Notes: generated by a model from the letters alone, not told the origin. DNA of 64,000 bases from Gudongella sp034006985 (GCA_034006985.1 JAVERT010000012.1:1-64000); one strand, 5' to 3'. Positions 16,154-25,823 are shown, numbered from the stretch's first letter. Translations and numbers: made by a program.

Positions 16154-17527
16154 TTATCCCATATACTTTGCAATAATTTCAGGATTCAATCTATCAAGTT
16201 CTTCTCTTGGGAGGATCTGCAATAAATCCCAAGCTAAATCAAGTGTCTCTGTTATGTCTCTATTTTCATTTAAGCTTTGAGTTACAAATCTCTTCTCAAA
16301 AGCATCACCAAATTTCATATACATTCTATCCTTTTCAGAAAGGTCTTCTTCCCCTACTATCTGAGCAAGTGCTCTAATTTCCTGCACCTTCGAATAGGAT
16401 GAGAACAACTGGTTAGAAACTTCAGGATGATCTTCCCTTGTAAAACCTTCCCCTATACCATCTTTCATAAGACGTGATAGTGATGGCAATACATTAATTG
16501 GAGGATAGATACCCTTTTGATCTAAAGTTCTTTCCAAAACTACCTGTCCCTCTGTAATATAACCTGTAAGGTCAGGAATTGGGTGTGTAATATCATCGTT
16601 AGGCATTGTCAATATAGGTATCAAAGTTACTGAACCCTCAACACCAAAAATCATTCCAGCTCTTTCATATAATGCTGCAAGGTCAGAATAAAGATATCCT
16701 GGGTAACCCCTTCTACTTGGAACTTCTTCTCTTAGTGAAGAAACCTCTCTAAGCGCCTCGCCATAACTTGTAATATCTGTCATTATAACTAAAACGTGCT
16801 GATGTTGTTCAAATGCCAAATACTCAGCTGCTGTAAGTGCACATCTAGGTGCAATAATTCTCTCCATAATAGAGTCATCTGCGTAATTGATATACATAAC
16901 AACTTTTTCCTGTACCCCAGCTTTTCTAAATGCTTCTTCAAAATAAAACGCCTCATCATGCTTTACGCCAATTGCCGCAAACACAATAGAAAAGTTGTTT
17001 TCTCCACTTGCTGATTGAATTTTAGCCTGACGCACGATTTGTGCAGCTAATTCATTGTGTGGAAGACCTGCTCCTGAGAAAATAGGTAATTTTTGTCCCC
17101 TGATAAGAGTAGTTAAACCATCAATAGATGATATCCCAGTCTGTATAAAGTTCCTAGGATACTCCCTAGATACAGGATTTATAGGTCTACCATTTACATT
17201 ATAAAATTTTTCAGAATAAATCTCTCCGCCACCATCTATTGGTTGTCCTATCCCATTAAAAGTTCTCCCAAGTATTTCTTTTGATAATGGTATTTCAAAT
17301 GGCTTTCCTTGAAAACTAACTTTGGTATTTTCAACTGAGATTCCCATTGTCGACCCAAATACCTGTACAACAACATTATCATTATCAATCTTAATAACAC
17401 GGCCAACCATTTTATTGCCCATTTCATCTTCAATTTCTGCTATTTCACCATATGCTACAGAATGAATCTTTGAAAGCTCTATTAAAGCCCCTTGTACTCT
17501 ATCTATTTTTAAATATTCTCTCTTCAT
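16154..17527 (-). CDS. atpB: V-type ATPase subunit B
   Basis: This is the non-catalytic head subunit (457 residues). It lacks a Walker A P-loop but keeps the nucleotide-fold features LPIFSGAGLPHNELAAQI and the TMPNDDITHPIPDLTGYITEGQ segment characteristic of V/A-type B subunits. The ATG has GGGTGAT upstream. It lies 11 nt after subunit A and 9 nt before D. Confidence 0.97.
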   Translation of the reverse strand: MKREYLKIDRVQGALIELSKIHSVAYGEIAEIEDEMGNKMVGRVIKIDNDNVVVQVFGSTMGISVENTKVSFQGKPFEIPLSKEILGRTFNGIGQPIDGGGEIYSEKFYNVNGRPINPVSREYPRNFIQTGISSIDGLTTLIRGQKLPIFSGAGLPHNELAAQIVRQAKIQSASGENNFSIVFAAIGVKHDEAFYFEEAFRKAGVQEKVVMYINYADDSIMERIIAPRCALTAAEYLAFEQHQHVLVIMTDITSYGEALREVSSLREEVPSRRGYPGYLYSDLAALYERAGMIFGVEGSVTLIPILTMPNDDITHPIPDLTGYITEGQVVLERTLDQKGIYPPINVLPSLSRLMKDGIGEGFTREDHPEVSNQLFSSYSKVQEIRALAQIVGEEDLSEKDRMYMKFGDAFEKRFVTQSLNENRDITETLDLAWDLLQILPREELDRLNPEIIAKYMG

Positions 17528-17538
17528 CTAATCACCCA

Positions 17539-19311
17539 CTATACCAAGTAATCGGATTCTAGTTGATTATAGAAATCATTAATTCTAGCATCCAATACCT
17601 GTATTTTTTCTATCTCGTCATTTGATATGGTATATTTCATCTTAATTACATCATCATAAAGTTCAGTATCTTTAACCCTAGATATTGGAATTCCTCTTTT
17701 TACAGCCCTAATTCCTCTATCATAAAGAAGTTCTATAGTCTTAAGCATTTCTAGCTGCTTTTTAAGAGGTACGTAGGTATCTTCCTTATGGAAAGCATTT
17801 TGTTGTAAGAATCCTATTTTTATTACCCTAGCTACTTCTAGTATAAGCCTTTGATCATCTGGTAAAACATCTTCACCTACTAACAAAACAATTTCTAAAA
17901 GTTTACTCTCATCATATAGAATGTTTAACATTTTTGTTCTTAACGGAGTAATATCTTCATCAAGTGCCTTTTCATAGTATCTTTTGATCATTTCACTGTA
18001 TCCGCTATAAGAATTTAACCAGTTTATTGCTGGGTAATGTCTTGCATATGCAAGCTCTCTATCTAAACCTAAAAAAACATTTACAAATCGCTTGGTGCTT
18101 TCAGTTACTGGTTCTGAGAAATCTCCACCCGCAGGTGATACAGCTCCAATTACAGTTATAGATCCTTTTGTACCTGAAAGTGTTTGAACATATCCCGCTC
18201 TTTCGTAAAATTGAGCAAGTCTTGATGGAAGATATGCTGGATATCCTTCCTCTGCTGGCATCTCCTCTAGTCGCCCAGAAATTTCTCTAAGTGCCTCTGC
18301 CCATCTTGAAGTAGAGTCAGCCATTACAGCTACATTATAGCCCATATCTCTAAAGTATTCTGCCATTGTAATTCCTGTATATATTGATGCCTCTCTAGCT
18401 GCAACTGGCATATTTGATGTATTTGCAATAAGAACTGTTCTTTCCATAATAGGTTTACCTGATTTTGGATCTATAAGTTTTGGGAAGTCCTCAAGAACTT
18501 CAGTCATCTCATTTCCCCTCTCACCGCAACCTACATAAACAATAATATCTGCATCAGACCATTTAGCAAGCTGATGCTGAGTCATTGTCTTACCTGTACC
18601 AAATCCTCCTGGAATTGCAGCAGTACCACCTTTAGCTATAGGGAAAAATATATCTAGTACCCTTTGCCCAGTAACAAGAAGTTGATCTATTTGAAGTCTT
18701 TCCTCAACAGGTCTTTGTGTTCTTACAGGCCATTCTTGATGCATCATAACATCGTGAACATTTCCTTTTAAATCTGTTACCTTTAGTAGAACTTCATTAA
18801 TATTGTATTTCCCTTTAACAATCCTCCAGGTTACTTTCCCTTCAACTCCTATTGGTATTAAAAGCTTATTCACAATTAGTGAGGTTTCCTGAACTGTTCC
18901 AAAAATATGTCCAGCTTTAACATAATCTCCTTCTGAAACAAGAAACTCTACATCCCATAGCTTTTCCTCATCAATTGATATAAGACCTATACCTTCAGGG
19001 ATAAAGCTTCCATGTTCTTCTTTGATTTTTTTAAGTGGTCTTTGAATACCATCAAACATATTTCCAAGCATTCCTGGTCCTAGTTTTACTGAAAGTGGTT
19101 TACCTGTTGATGTTATATTTTCACCTTTTCTAAGTCCCTCTGTCTCTTCATATACCTGAACTGTTCCAAAGTCTCCGTCTATTGAAATTATCTCTCCAAT
19201 TAGTTTTTTAGAGCCAACTGTAACCATCTCTCTCATTGTAAAACCTGTCATGTTTTTTCCCAAAATAACAGGACCATTAATCATTTGGATTTCTCCAACA
19301 AGATTACTCAT
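17539..19311 (-). CDS. atpA: V-type ATPase subunit A (catalytic)
   Basis: The 590-residue catalytic subunit has a Walker A in PGGFGTGKTMTQHQL, the long non-homologous insert of V/A-type A subunits (about residues 110-190), YVGCGERGNEM and ADSTSRWAEALREISGRLEE. It overlaps the end of subunit E by 8 nt, which implies translational coupling. The operon could synthesise ATP or pump ions; the direction and ion are not evident from this subunit. Confidence 0.97.
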   Translation of the reverse strand: MSNLVGEIQMINGPVILGKNMTGFTMREMVTVGSKKLIGEIISIDGDFGTVQVYEETEGLRKGENITSTGKPLSVKLGPGMLGNMFDGIQRPLKKIKEEHGSFIPEGIGLISIDEEKLWDVEFLVSEGDYVKAGHIFGTVQETSLIVNKLLIPIGVEGKVTWRIVKGKYNINEVLLKVTDLKGNVHDVMMHQEWPVRTQRPVEERLQIDQLLVTGQRVLDIFFPIAKGGTAAIPGGFGTGKTMTQHQLAKWSDADIIVYVGCGERGNEMTEVLEDFPKLIDPKSGKPIMERTVLIANTSNMPVAAREASIYTGITMAEYFRDMGYNVAVMADSTSRWAEALREISGRLEEMPAEEGYPAYLPSRLAQFYERAGYVQTLSGTKGSITVIGAVSPAGGDFSEPVTESTKRFVNVFLGLDRELAYARHYPAINWLNSYSGYSEMIKRYYEKALDEDITPLRTKMLNILYDESKLLEIVLLVGEDVLPDDQRLILEVARVIKIGFLQQNAFHKEDTYVPLKKQLEMLKTIELLYDRGIRAVKRGIPISRVKDTELYDDVIKMKYTISNDEIEKIQVLDARINDFYNQLESDYLV

Positions 19312-19933
19312 CTAAATCACCTACCTCTCCTAGTGCTTGGGTAAGTTTCTTACCAATCATATATTCCTTCTCTTCTATAAGAGTTCTTAAAGTGTGGTCT
19401 ATATTAAATGACCTCTCTTTATTACTTATTATAAACCCACCAATTTTTTCTTCTGACATAGTTTCAACTATAAAAGTTTTACCTGTAGCAGTTTTTAGAT
19501 TCATAATACAATTCTCTGAAATCAACTTATCTTTTTCTCTTAGGATAAGTACAACTTCTTTTTCTTCAAACTCTTTAAGGTATTTGTCCAAATTATGGCA
19601 TAGATACTCACCATATTCTTTTGTTGTTATATACTCATTTGCCTTATCGATAATAGATTTTACTATATCATCTTCTAATTCTTTTCTCTTTTGTCTAAGT
19701 TTTGCCTTTGTATCTTCTAGACTCTCAGACTTTATCTCATTTCTTTCGACTTTAGCCTGATTTATTTTTCTTCTTTTTATTTCCGCACGAACGCGTTCCA
19801 TTTCTTCTTTTTTATCTTCAAGAAGTTGTTTATTTTGTTCTTCCAATTCTTTAAGGGCTTTTAGAAATTTTTCTTCCTCATCCCTATAAACAATTCTATG
19901 GAAAATATCTAGTTTTTCCTCAACTGTTATCAT
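19304..19933 (-). CDS. atpE: V-type ATPase subunit E (peripheral stalk)
   Basis: This 209-residue protein has a long charged N-terminal coiled coil (residues 10-110) and a globular C-terminal domain ending GGFIISNKERSFNIDHTLRTLIEE, the usual E-subunit end. It pairs with subunit H/G to form the outer stalk. GGTGGTG precedes the ATG. It lies between F and A. Confidence 0.92.
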   Translation of the reverse strand: MITVEEKLDIFHRIVYRDEEEKFLKALKELEEQNKQLLEDKKEEMERVRAEIKRRKINQAKVERNEIKSESLEDTKAKLRQKRKELEDDIVKSIIDKANEYITTKEYGEYLCHNLDKYLKEFEEKEVVLILREKDKLISENCIMNLKTATGKTFIVETMSEEKIGGFIISNKERSFNIDHTLRTLIEEKEYMIGKKLTQALGEVGDLDE

Positions 19934-19944
19934 AAGTTCACCAC

Positions 19945-20250
19945 CTAAATTTTAATGCCTATGGACTCTTTAATATATCTCATAATAAAGTTTTTATCCT
20001 TTAGGCCAGTACTGTCCGGAATAGTAACTACAAGTTTTTTACTTCCACTTTTCTTAAGCTCTAAAATTTCTTCTGAAATCTCTTCAAAAATCTTCTCTGT
20101 TACAATGATAATTCCAATTTCATCATTCTTTGATGCTTCATTAAAACTAAGCAGAACCTCATCTCTACTCTTTGCTAATACACCGTCTATACTCGCCAGC
20201 CTTAATCCTATAATAGTATCATTGTTATCACTGATTAAGATGGACTTCAT
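19945..20250 (-). CDS. atpF: V-type ATPase subunit F
   Basis: This 101-residue small Rossmann-like subunit binds the central stalk. It contains the family pattern of a short acidic N-terminal strand (ISDNDTIIGLRLASIDGV), IGIIIVTEKIFEEI and a C-terminal VVTIPDSTG. It starts 2 nt after subunit K ends. Confidence 0.92.
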   Translation of the reverse strand: MKSILISDNNDTIIGLRLASIDGVLAKSRDEVLLSFNEASKNDEIGIIIVTEKIFEEISEEILELKKSGSKKLVVTIPDSTGLKDKNFIMRYIKESIGIKI

Positions 20251-20252
20251 TT

Positions 20253-20678
20253 TTATAACCTTCCTAAAATCATTATTGATACGATTAGTCCGTAGATAGC
20301 GATACCTTCTGCAAGACCTACAAATATAAGTGTTTTACCAAGTAATGATTCATCTTCTGATACTGCTCCAAGCGCTGCAGAACCAACAACTCCTACTGCA
20401 TAACCTGCTCCTACTGCTGCAAGTCCTGTAGATAATGCTGCTGCAATAAATCCTAACCCACTTGCTGAAGACATAACTCCTTCTTCTGCTGCATTGATAG
20501 CTTCTGGTACCATTACAAAAATTGCTACTATTAGTATTGGTAAAAATACAAATAGGTTAATTCTTAAAATCTTTTTAAGCTTCTTTCTTCCACCCTCAAC
20601 TTCTCTATACATCATAAAAACACCTGTTCCAATTGTAAGAAGTACTAAAAGCATTGTTGAACTTAACACGAATGACAT
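20253..20678 (-). CDS. atpK: V-type ATPase subunit K (rotor ring, c subunit)
   Basis: This 141-residue membrane protein has two helical hairpins. The second hairpin carries the ion-binding Glu in VGLAEGIAIYG. The first hairpin (residues 5-60, interrupted by basic YREVEGGRKKLKKILRIN) shows no membrane carboxylate, so each protomer probably binds one ion. I cannot decide between Na+ and H+. GGAGGAG precedes the ATG. It lies 27 nt after subunit I. Confidence 0.93.
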   Translation of the reverse strand: MSFVLSSTMLLVLLTIGTGVFMMYREVEGGRKKLKKILRINLFVFLPILIVAIFVMVPEAINAAEEGVMSSASGLGFIAAALSTGLAAVGAGYAVGVVGSAALGAVSEDESLLGKTLIFVGLAEGIAIYGLIVSIMILGRL

Positions 20679-20705
20679 AAAATCTCCTCCTAAAAATTAA
20701 TAATT

Positions 20706-22649
20706 TTATTTTTCTAAACTAATTGCATTAAATAATTTCCCATTTCCTTTGTAATATCTACTAAATAGTTCATAGTACTGAAGTCTTAGACCTTGAATAA
20801 ACACTATAAGACCTTCAAGTATTAGAATAAATATATTACCAACAATAATCATTGCTATACTTCCACCGGTTGAGTTCATCATATGACCAATGGTTTCAAA
20901 TGCTAAGAAAAGTCCAACGTGAGTTAAAGCAAATGCTCCGACCCTTATAAAGGATACCGTTCCACTTAGCATAGAAAGAAATGTTTCTAAAATCTCAAAC
21001 ACTGATTCTATATAATAACCGCTTACATCCCCTCCATGTAGAGGTCTTTTTTTCTCTACTAAATGGGTAAGAGGCACGCTAAACAATATAGATACTACTG
21101 ATATAATTATTAGTGGAATTGCTAGTAATTTTGGAATTAATGACATTCCAAGTAGCATCCCTCCAACCATTAGTAATAATGTTACATAAAGTACTACTCC
21201 AGCAAGACCTTCCTTGCCAAATAATCCTTTTTCAATATCTTTTCTTTTGTATGCATTGATAATGCCCAAAGTATAAGATATTAAAAGCAATCCAATTCCA
21301 ACAAATATAGCTACCATAAGGATGTCATTTATATTTTCAAATGGCTTCATCCAAAGCGTTGGTATAACAGTCTCTAGACCAAATACAGCCCCATATAAAG
21401 TCCCAAATATCATTGACGCAATTCCCATTCTAGAAATTATTCCACCAAGCTGGCTTTTCTTGCTTAGAAAATACCCTGCAACCAAAAGTATAAATCCTTG
21501 TCCTAAATCACCAAACATCATTCCAAAGAGTAACATATATGATAAACTCACAAATGGTGTTGGGTCAATCTCATTGTAAGCTGGAGTTCCATACATATTA
21601 ACCATCCACTCAAATGGTTTAAATAGCCAATTGTTTTTAAGTTTAGTTGGCGGACTAAGTGATACTTCCCCTTCAAATAATACTAGCATATCTTTATGCT
21701 CTGACAATTCAGCTTTTATTTTTTCTTTATCAGATTCTGCAACCCATCCTGAAATATAAAAATAGTGGCTAGACACTGCAATATAACTTTTAACTTCATC
21801 AACCTTCCCCATTAGCCAAATATGACCAAGCATTGCCTTGATTTTATCTGTATACTTAGATTTAAAATCTTCAATTACTGCTTGCTGAACTCCTATTTCT
21901 TTATGAAGCATTTCTTTTTTTGATTCAATCTCTTCACGTATCTGCTTAGGCGTTCCAGAATAAGACTTTGGAATTATTATTTCTTTAAAGTTAAGCGATC
22001 TTAAAATTCTACTTATCTCAGATTCAAGTTTCTTTGGATAAAATGCAAAATAAACTTCACCTTCAGAACTTGAACCAGTGTGTAAAAGAACTGCCAGTAT
22101 GTTCTCGTAGTTTTTCTTAAGCTTAAGTCTATCTTCTTTAGATAGAATTCCCATTTTAAAATCATAGTACTCCATGTTTCTCATTTCGTCTATTGTAAGT
22201 GGAAATTCTTCCATCTCCTTAAAGCTATTTGTATGGAAATCCTCAAGGTATGCAAGTTCTTTTTCAAGAGCCTCTAACATAGTATACGGTTCGATTACTT
22301 GTTTGTAAACTTCATCTAATTCTGACTGCATTTCCTCTTTTGTAGGCATATCATGCCTTGTATCAGCATACCTAGAATCGCATTCTAAACCTAAAATTCT
22401 AGTTACCTCTTCGCATTTTTTTAGCAATTGTTGAGTTTCTTCATTCTTTGCAAAAGAACTAATATAGTTTAAATCAACCAGCATATCGACATTTTCATCG
22501 CTAACGTCAAAAAGAAAGTGGCTCTTTTCAATCTGGGTCATTGCTGATACAAGATCAACTTTTTCTGACTTCAGAAGATCTGTAAGAACATCATTGACAT
22601 GTTCAATTTTTCCTACAATATTCATCATAGTCATTTTTTCTACGGACAT
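20706..22649 (-). CDS. atpI: V-type ATPase subunit I (membrane stator, a subunit)
   Basis: This 647-residue stator has a soluble N-terminal half (1-360, with coiled coil) and a C-terminal membrane half of about seven helices starting near SYMLLFGMMFGDLGQG. The conserved SFIRVGAFALTHVGL segment carries the ion-channel arginine. GGAAGTGATG precedes the ATG, which overlaps the TAA of subunit C by one base. The soluble half is closely related to the gene at 23714-25141. Confidence 0.96.
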   Translation of the reverse strand: MSVEKMTMMNIVGKIEHVNDVLTDLLKSEKVDLVSAMTQIEKSHFLFDVSDENVDMLVDLNYISSFAKNEETQQLLKKCEEVTRILGLECDSRYADTRHDMPTKEEMQSELDEVYKQVIEPYTMLEALEKELAYLEDFHTNSFKEMEEFPLTIDEMRNMEYYDFKMGILSKEDRLKLKKNYENILAVLLHTGSSSEGEVYFAFYPKKLESEISRILRSLNFKEIIIPKSYSGTPKQIREEIESKKEMLHKEIGVQQAVIEDFKSKYTDKIKAMLGHIWLMGKVDEVKSYIAVSSHYFYISGWVAESDKEKIKAELSEHKDMLVLFEGEVSLSPPTKLKNNWLFKPFEWMVNMYGTPAYNEIDPTPFVSLSYMLLFGMMFGDLGQGFILLVAGYFLSKKSQLGGIISRMGIASMIFGTLYGAVFGLETVIPTLWMKPFENINDILMVAIFVGIGLLLISYTLGIINAYKRKDIEKGLFGKEGLAGVVLYVTLLLMVGGMLLGMSLIPKLLAIPLIIISVVSILFSVPLTHLVEKKRPLHGGDVSGYYIESVFEILETFLSMLSGTVSFIRVGAFALTHVGLFLAFETIGHMMNSTGGSIAMIIVGNIFILILEGLIVFIQGLRLQYYELFSRYYKGNGKLFNAISLEK

Positions 22650-23707
22650 TATTCATCACTTCCTTTTATTTCCCTTACGAGATACTCTTTTGTCTCATAA
22701 TAGGATAATCCATATTTTTTAGCTTCTAGTATGGAAATAATATCTTTTATTTCATATTCCAACAAATGTAAATAAGCATTTGAAATTGAAATATCAAATT
22801 TACCCTCTCTAAAAGCATTTTTAAAGCTATTATACATATATCTTTGAACTCTTATCCCCATAAAAAGATCAATATCTTTATCCTCATTTACAAGCTCTTT
22901 GTACCTAGTTTTTGATACTACGGTTTTTAAGTGCCCAACATCACCATAACAAAGATCCTTTAACTCCTTAAATCGGAATACTAAACCATCAGGCAAAGTA
23001 TAGTTAATTAGTTCTTCAGGAGCTAAATTATAGAATTTAAGACCTCTATAAATCCACTCAATATTAAGAATATCAATATTCTCGCCAAACACTTCATTAA
23101 ATGCTTCTCTATCTGCTTTTGAAAGTTTTTGTGCACTCTCGTTTATAGTGTTAAAATAAAGTCTATCTAAATTCATTTCCATATAAAACATAAGCTTACT
23201 ATGATTCTCATTGCGATAAGGATACAAAACATCGTAAAACTTTGTTCCCTTTAACTTATCTATAAAATCTACTACGGACTTTGCATCTACTATTTTTTCA
23301 TATGAGAAGCTGTAATACTTATCCTTTAAAAGGCTCTCCATTCCATAGTCTTCAAGTTTTTCTCCCCTAGCAAGAACTCTAAGAAACAATTTAAGGTCTT
23401 CAGTTTCATATCTAAACATAAATGATCTTATATATCTATCATATTCATCTGAAAAATACTTTATTATTTTTTCAAATTGACTTACTTGAAGTCTCTCAAG
23501 TTGAAGCTCAACTTGCTGAATATCGACAGATTCATCTATCTCTTTTAGTATTTCTGAATATTTAGTTTCATCCTTTAAATATCTTATCTGGTCTTCTACA
23601 GAATTCATTTCCATCAATGCAATATAATCATCATCTTTAAGGAATTGGGAGCGCATAACTCTAATTTTTGTATTTATTGCAGAAAATCGTCTTTCATTCC
23701 CCATCAT
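22649..23707 (-). CDS. atpC: V-type ATPase subunit C (d subunit, socket)
   Basis: This 352-residue funnel protein caps the K ring and holds the central stalk. It opens with NERRFSAINTKIRVMRSQFL and shows the repeated helical pattern of the family (for example LKLFLRVLARGEKLEDYG). GAGGG precedes the start. A second, broken copy of its 3' end lies at 25139-25250 (see pseudogene). Confidence 0.93.
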   Translation of the reverse strand: MMGNERRFSAINTKIRVMRSQFLKDDDYIALMEMNSVEDQIRYLKDETKYSEILKEIDESVDIQQVELQLERLQVSQFEKIIKYFSDEYDRYIRSFMFRYETEDLKLFLRVLARGEKLEDYGMESLLKDKYYSFSYEKIVDAKSVVDFIDKLKGTKFYDVLYPYRNENHSKLMFYMEMNLDRLYFNTINESAQKLSKADREAFNEVFGENIDILNIEWIYRGLKFYNLAPEELINYTLPDGLVFRFKELKDLCYGDVGHLKTVVSKTRYKELVNEDKDIDLFMGIRVQRYMYNSFKNAFREGKFDISISNAYLHLLEYEIKDIISILEAKKYGLSYYETKEYLVREIKGSDE

Positions 23708-23713
23708 ATCCCT

Positions 23714-25141
23714 CTATTCTTCTTTGGTTAATATTTCATTCCACAAGCCTTCTAAAAGTTCTGGTTTTACTTTAATATAAACTTCTTCAACATCTGAGAT
23801 AATCTTATCATAGAAACTTAAATCCTCAGAAGTATCATCTAAAGTATCTTCTTCTGTATTTAAAGCATCTTGATAAGCTTGCTCTGCTTCATCAGTATAT
23901 ATTTCTAAAAGGGTCTTTTCAAGCTCTTTTATCTTTTTTTGTCCTTCTTGCTTAATCAATTTCAACTCATCATCATGCTTTTTTCTTAAATCGATGCTTG
24001 TGTGATCTAATTCATATAACATTTGACCAAGTCTTTGTACTGGTGAAACGTCATCATCTTTTTTTACAAAAGACTCTGGTGACTCACTTTGATTTTGAAT
24101 ATTTTCAAATCTTTTTAGTGCCCTGTTAGACCTAATGTTTGTAGGTGTGTTCAATTCTGTTTCTTCCTTAAAGATCATAAATATGTCGTCATATTTCCTA
24201 AGTATTTCTTGTATGATTTCTTTATCGGATTTTACTATCCATGCAGAAAAATAAAAGTAATTATCAGAAATTGCAATTTCTTCTTTTGCTGAATCCACTC
24301 TAGATATTAAAGAAATTTGACTAAGCAAATACTTAATTTCTTTTTCATATTTAAGTTTAATTTCATCTAACATCTCTTGTTGACGGTCAATTTCACTAAT
24401 CAATTTCTGTTCACTGTCTTCAATTTCCTCAAGTATTTCCCTTGGAGTTCCTGAATAAGACTTTGGAATCACTATTTCCCCGAAATTAAGAGATTTTAGT
24501 ATTCTAGCAATTTCAGCCTCTTGATTTTTAGGATATATAACTAAGAAAACTTCTCCTTCTGGACTTGAACCCGCATGAGTCAATATGGCAAGTATACTCT
24601 CATAGTTTTTCTTTAACCTGTGTCTATCATCTTTGGATAAAATCCCAAGTTTAAAACTGAAATACTCCATATTTCTTAAATCATCTATTGAAGTCTTAAG
24701 GGTACTCAGTTCTTTAAAACTATTTGTATGAAAATTTTCAAGATAAGCTACTTCTTTCTTTAAAGCATCCATCATAGTACTAGGAGCTTTTGCTTTTTCG
24801 TATATCTCTATGAGATTTTCTGAAATTTCTTGCTCGTTCATCTCTAAATCTTTATCTGATTCTTCTAAATCAAATTCTATCTCTAGAATTTGTTGCAATT
24901 CCTTTGATTTAAGAAGCATCTCTTCATATCTTTTATTTCTCTTATAAAAATGTACAAAGTTTAAATCTACTAATCTATCCACATTTTCATCATTTACATC
25001 GAGCAGAAAGTTGTTTTTTTCAATTTCTGCGATAGCAGATGTGGGGCTTACTTTCTTCGTCTCTAAGAGATCCCTTACTACATCATCCACATCTTCAATT
25101 TTCCCGATGATATTCATCATAGTCATCTTTTTTACGGACAT
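23714..25141 (-). CDS. Fusion of V-ATPase subunit I soluble domain with stalk subunit H
   Basis: This is a 475-residue chimera. Residues 1 to about 345 align throughout with the soluble half of atpI (both start MSV.KMTMMNI.GKIE and share IPKSYSGTP and the SDKE region). The similarity stops just before the first membrane helix of atpI. Residues from about 368 (VQRLGQMLYELDHTSIDLRK) to the end align with the 107-residue atpH, including EQAYQDALNTEED and the terminal IKVKPELLEGLWNEIL. It therefore has no membrane part but a built-in stalk strand. It probably replaces or supplements an outer-stalk connection in the ATPase; that role is inferred. Confidence 0.9.
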   Translation of the reverse strand: MSVKKMTMMNIIGKIEDVDDVVRDLLETKKVSPTSAIAEIEKNNFLLDVNDENVDRLVDLNFVHFYKRNKRYEEMLLKSKELQQILEIEFDLEESDKDLEMNEQEISENLIEIYEKAKAPSTMMDALKKEVAYLENFHTNSFKELSTLKTSIDDLRNMEYFSFKLGILSKDDRHRLKKNYESILAILTHAGSSPEGEVFLVIYPKNQEAEIARILKSLNFGEIVIPKSYSGTPREILEEIEDSEQKLISEIDRQQEMLDEIKLKYEKEIKYLLSQISLISRVDSAKEEIAISDNYFYFSAWIVKSDKEIIQEILRKYDDIFMIFKEETELNTPTNIRSNRALKRFENIQNQSESPESFVKKDDDVSPVQRLGQMLYELDHTSIDLRKKHDDELKLIKQEGQKKIKELEKTLLEIYTDEAEQAYQDALNTEEDTLDDTSEDLSFYDKIISDVEEVYIKVKPELLEGLWNEILTKEE

Positions 25142-25250
25142 TATTCATCACTTCCTTATATCTCCTTTGCGAGGTTATCTTTGTCTTTTTGCAAGATAGT
25201 CCGTATCTTTCCCCTAATTTGGAGATAATTGTTCTTATTTTTAATTCTAT
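25139..25250 (-). pseudogene. 3' remnant of a second subunit C gene
   Basis: From 25250 to 25179 the minus strand encodes IELKIRTIISKLGERYGLS and then CKKTK, which aligns with the C-terminal LEYEIKDIISILEAKKYGLS of atpC. The rest matches the atpC end (LVREIKGSDE-stop) at DNA level with a 1-nt deletion and an AAA-to-TAA change, and ends in the same AGGAAGTGATGAATAATG junction. It overlaps the last bases of atpH, which marks the deletion point. Confidence 0.85.
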
Positions 25251-25570
25251 CCTTCTATTAAAATCTCTTCCCACAGTTTTTTAGTTAACTCTGGCTTAAT
25301 CTTATTATACGCTCTGTCTATGGCTTCCATGCTAATTTCGTATTGACTTTTTACTTTGTCTAATTGATCAATAGCTTTATCAGACTCTATTAAAGTATCT
25401 TGGTAAGCTTTTTCACCCTCCTCCATATAAGATTTTAAGAGTTGTTGCTCAAGCTCTAGGACTCTATCTTGTCCTTCGAATTTGGTGACTCTTAACTTAT
25501 CCTCATACTTCTTTTTCAGTTCAATAGTCGCTTTGTCTAAGTCAATGACTTTTTGCGTTATTTCGTTCAA
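25247..25570 (-). CDS. atpH: V-type ATPase subunit H/G (peripheral stalk coiled coil)
   Basis: This is a small coiled-coil stalk protein with heptad-like Lys/Glu pattern throughout and a conserved tail (YNKIKPELTKKLWEEIL). I place the start at the TTG at 25570, 9 nt after AAGGAG; the upstream TTG at 25579 abuts that site. It is the first gene of the operon, and its paralogue is fused to the next gene. Confidence 0.85.
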   Translation of the reverse strand: MNEITQKVIDLDKATIELKKKYEDKLRVTKFEGQDRVLELEQQLLKSYMEEGEKAYQDTLIESDKAIDQLDKVKSQYEISMEAIDRAYNKIKPELTKKLWEEILIEG

Positions 25571-25595
25571 TTTTATCAACTCCTTAACCCTAATA

Positions 25596-25623
25596 ATTAT
25601 ACTCCTTCTAGGATATATTACAA
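25596..25623 (-). promoter_or_regulatory. Probable promoter of the V-ATPase operon
   Basis: On the minus strand TTGTAA (25618-25623), a 16-bp spacer and TATAAT (25596-25601) lie about 25 bp before atpH. The rest of the gap to iorB (25624-25798) shows nothing I recognise. Confidence 0.55.
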
Positions 25624-25798
25624 TCTATTCTTCTATCTAATCCACCTAAAAGAATTCAAATTGTTCTCTATTCATTTGTTAATTGTCTGACACTCGATTT
25701 TACTATCATTTCCGCTAAATACCTTTAAATATCTCTCAATAGCTCATTTATTAAAAAATCTTAACAATATATTAGGACTTTAGTCTTGTGGTTTAGAC

Positions 25799-25823
25799 GA
25801 AGCGCCACATAAAGTGACGCTTC
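25799..25823 (-). terminator. Possible terminator hairpin after iorB
   Basis: GAAGCG-c-CAC pairs with GTG-a-CGCTTC around a 5-nt loop, 14 nt past the iorB stop. No clear T run follows on the minus strand, so termination is uncertain. Confidence 0.4.
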
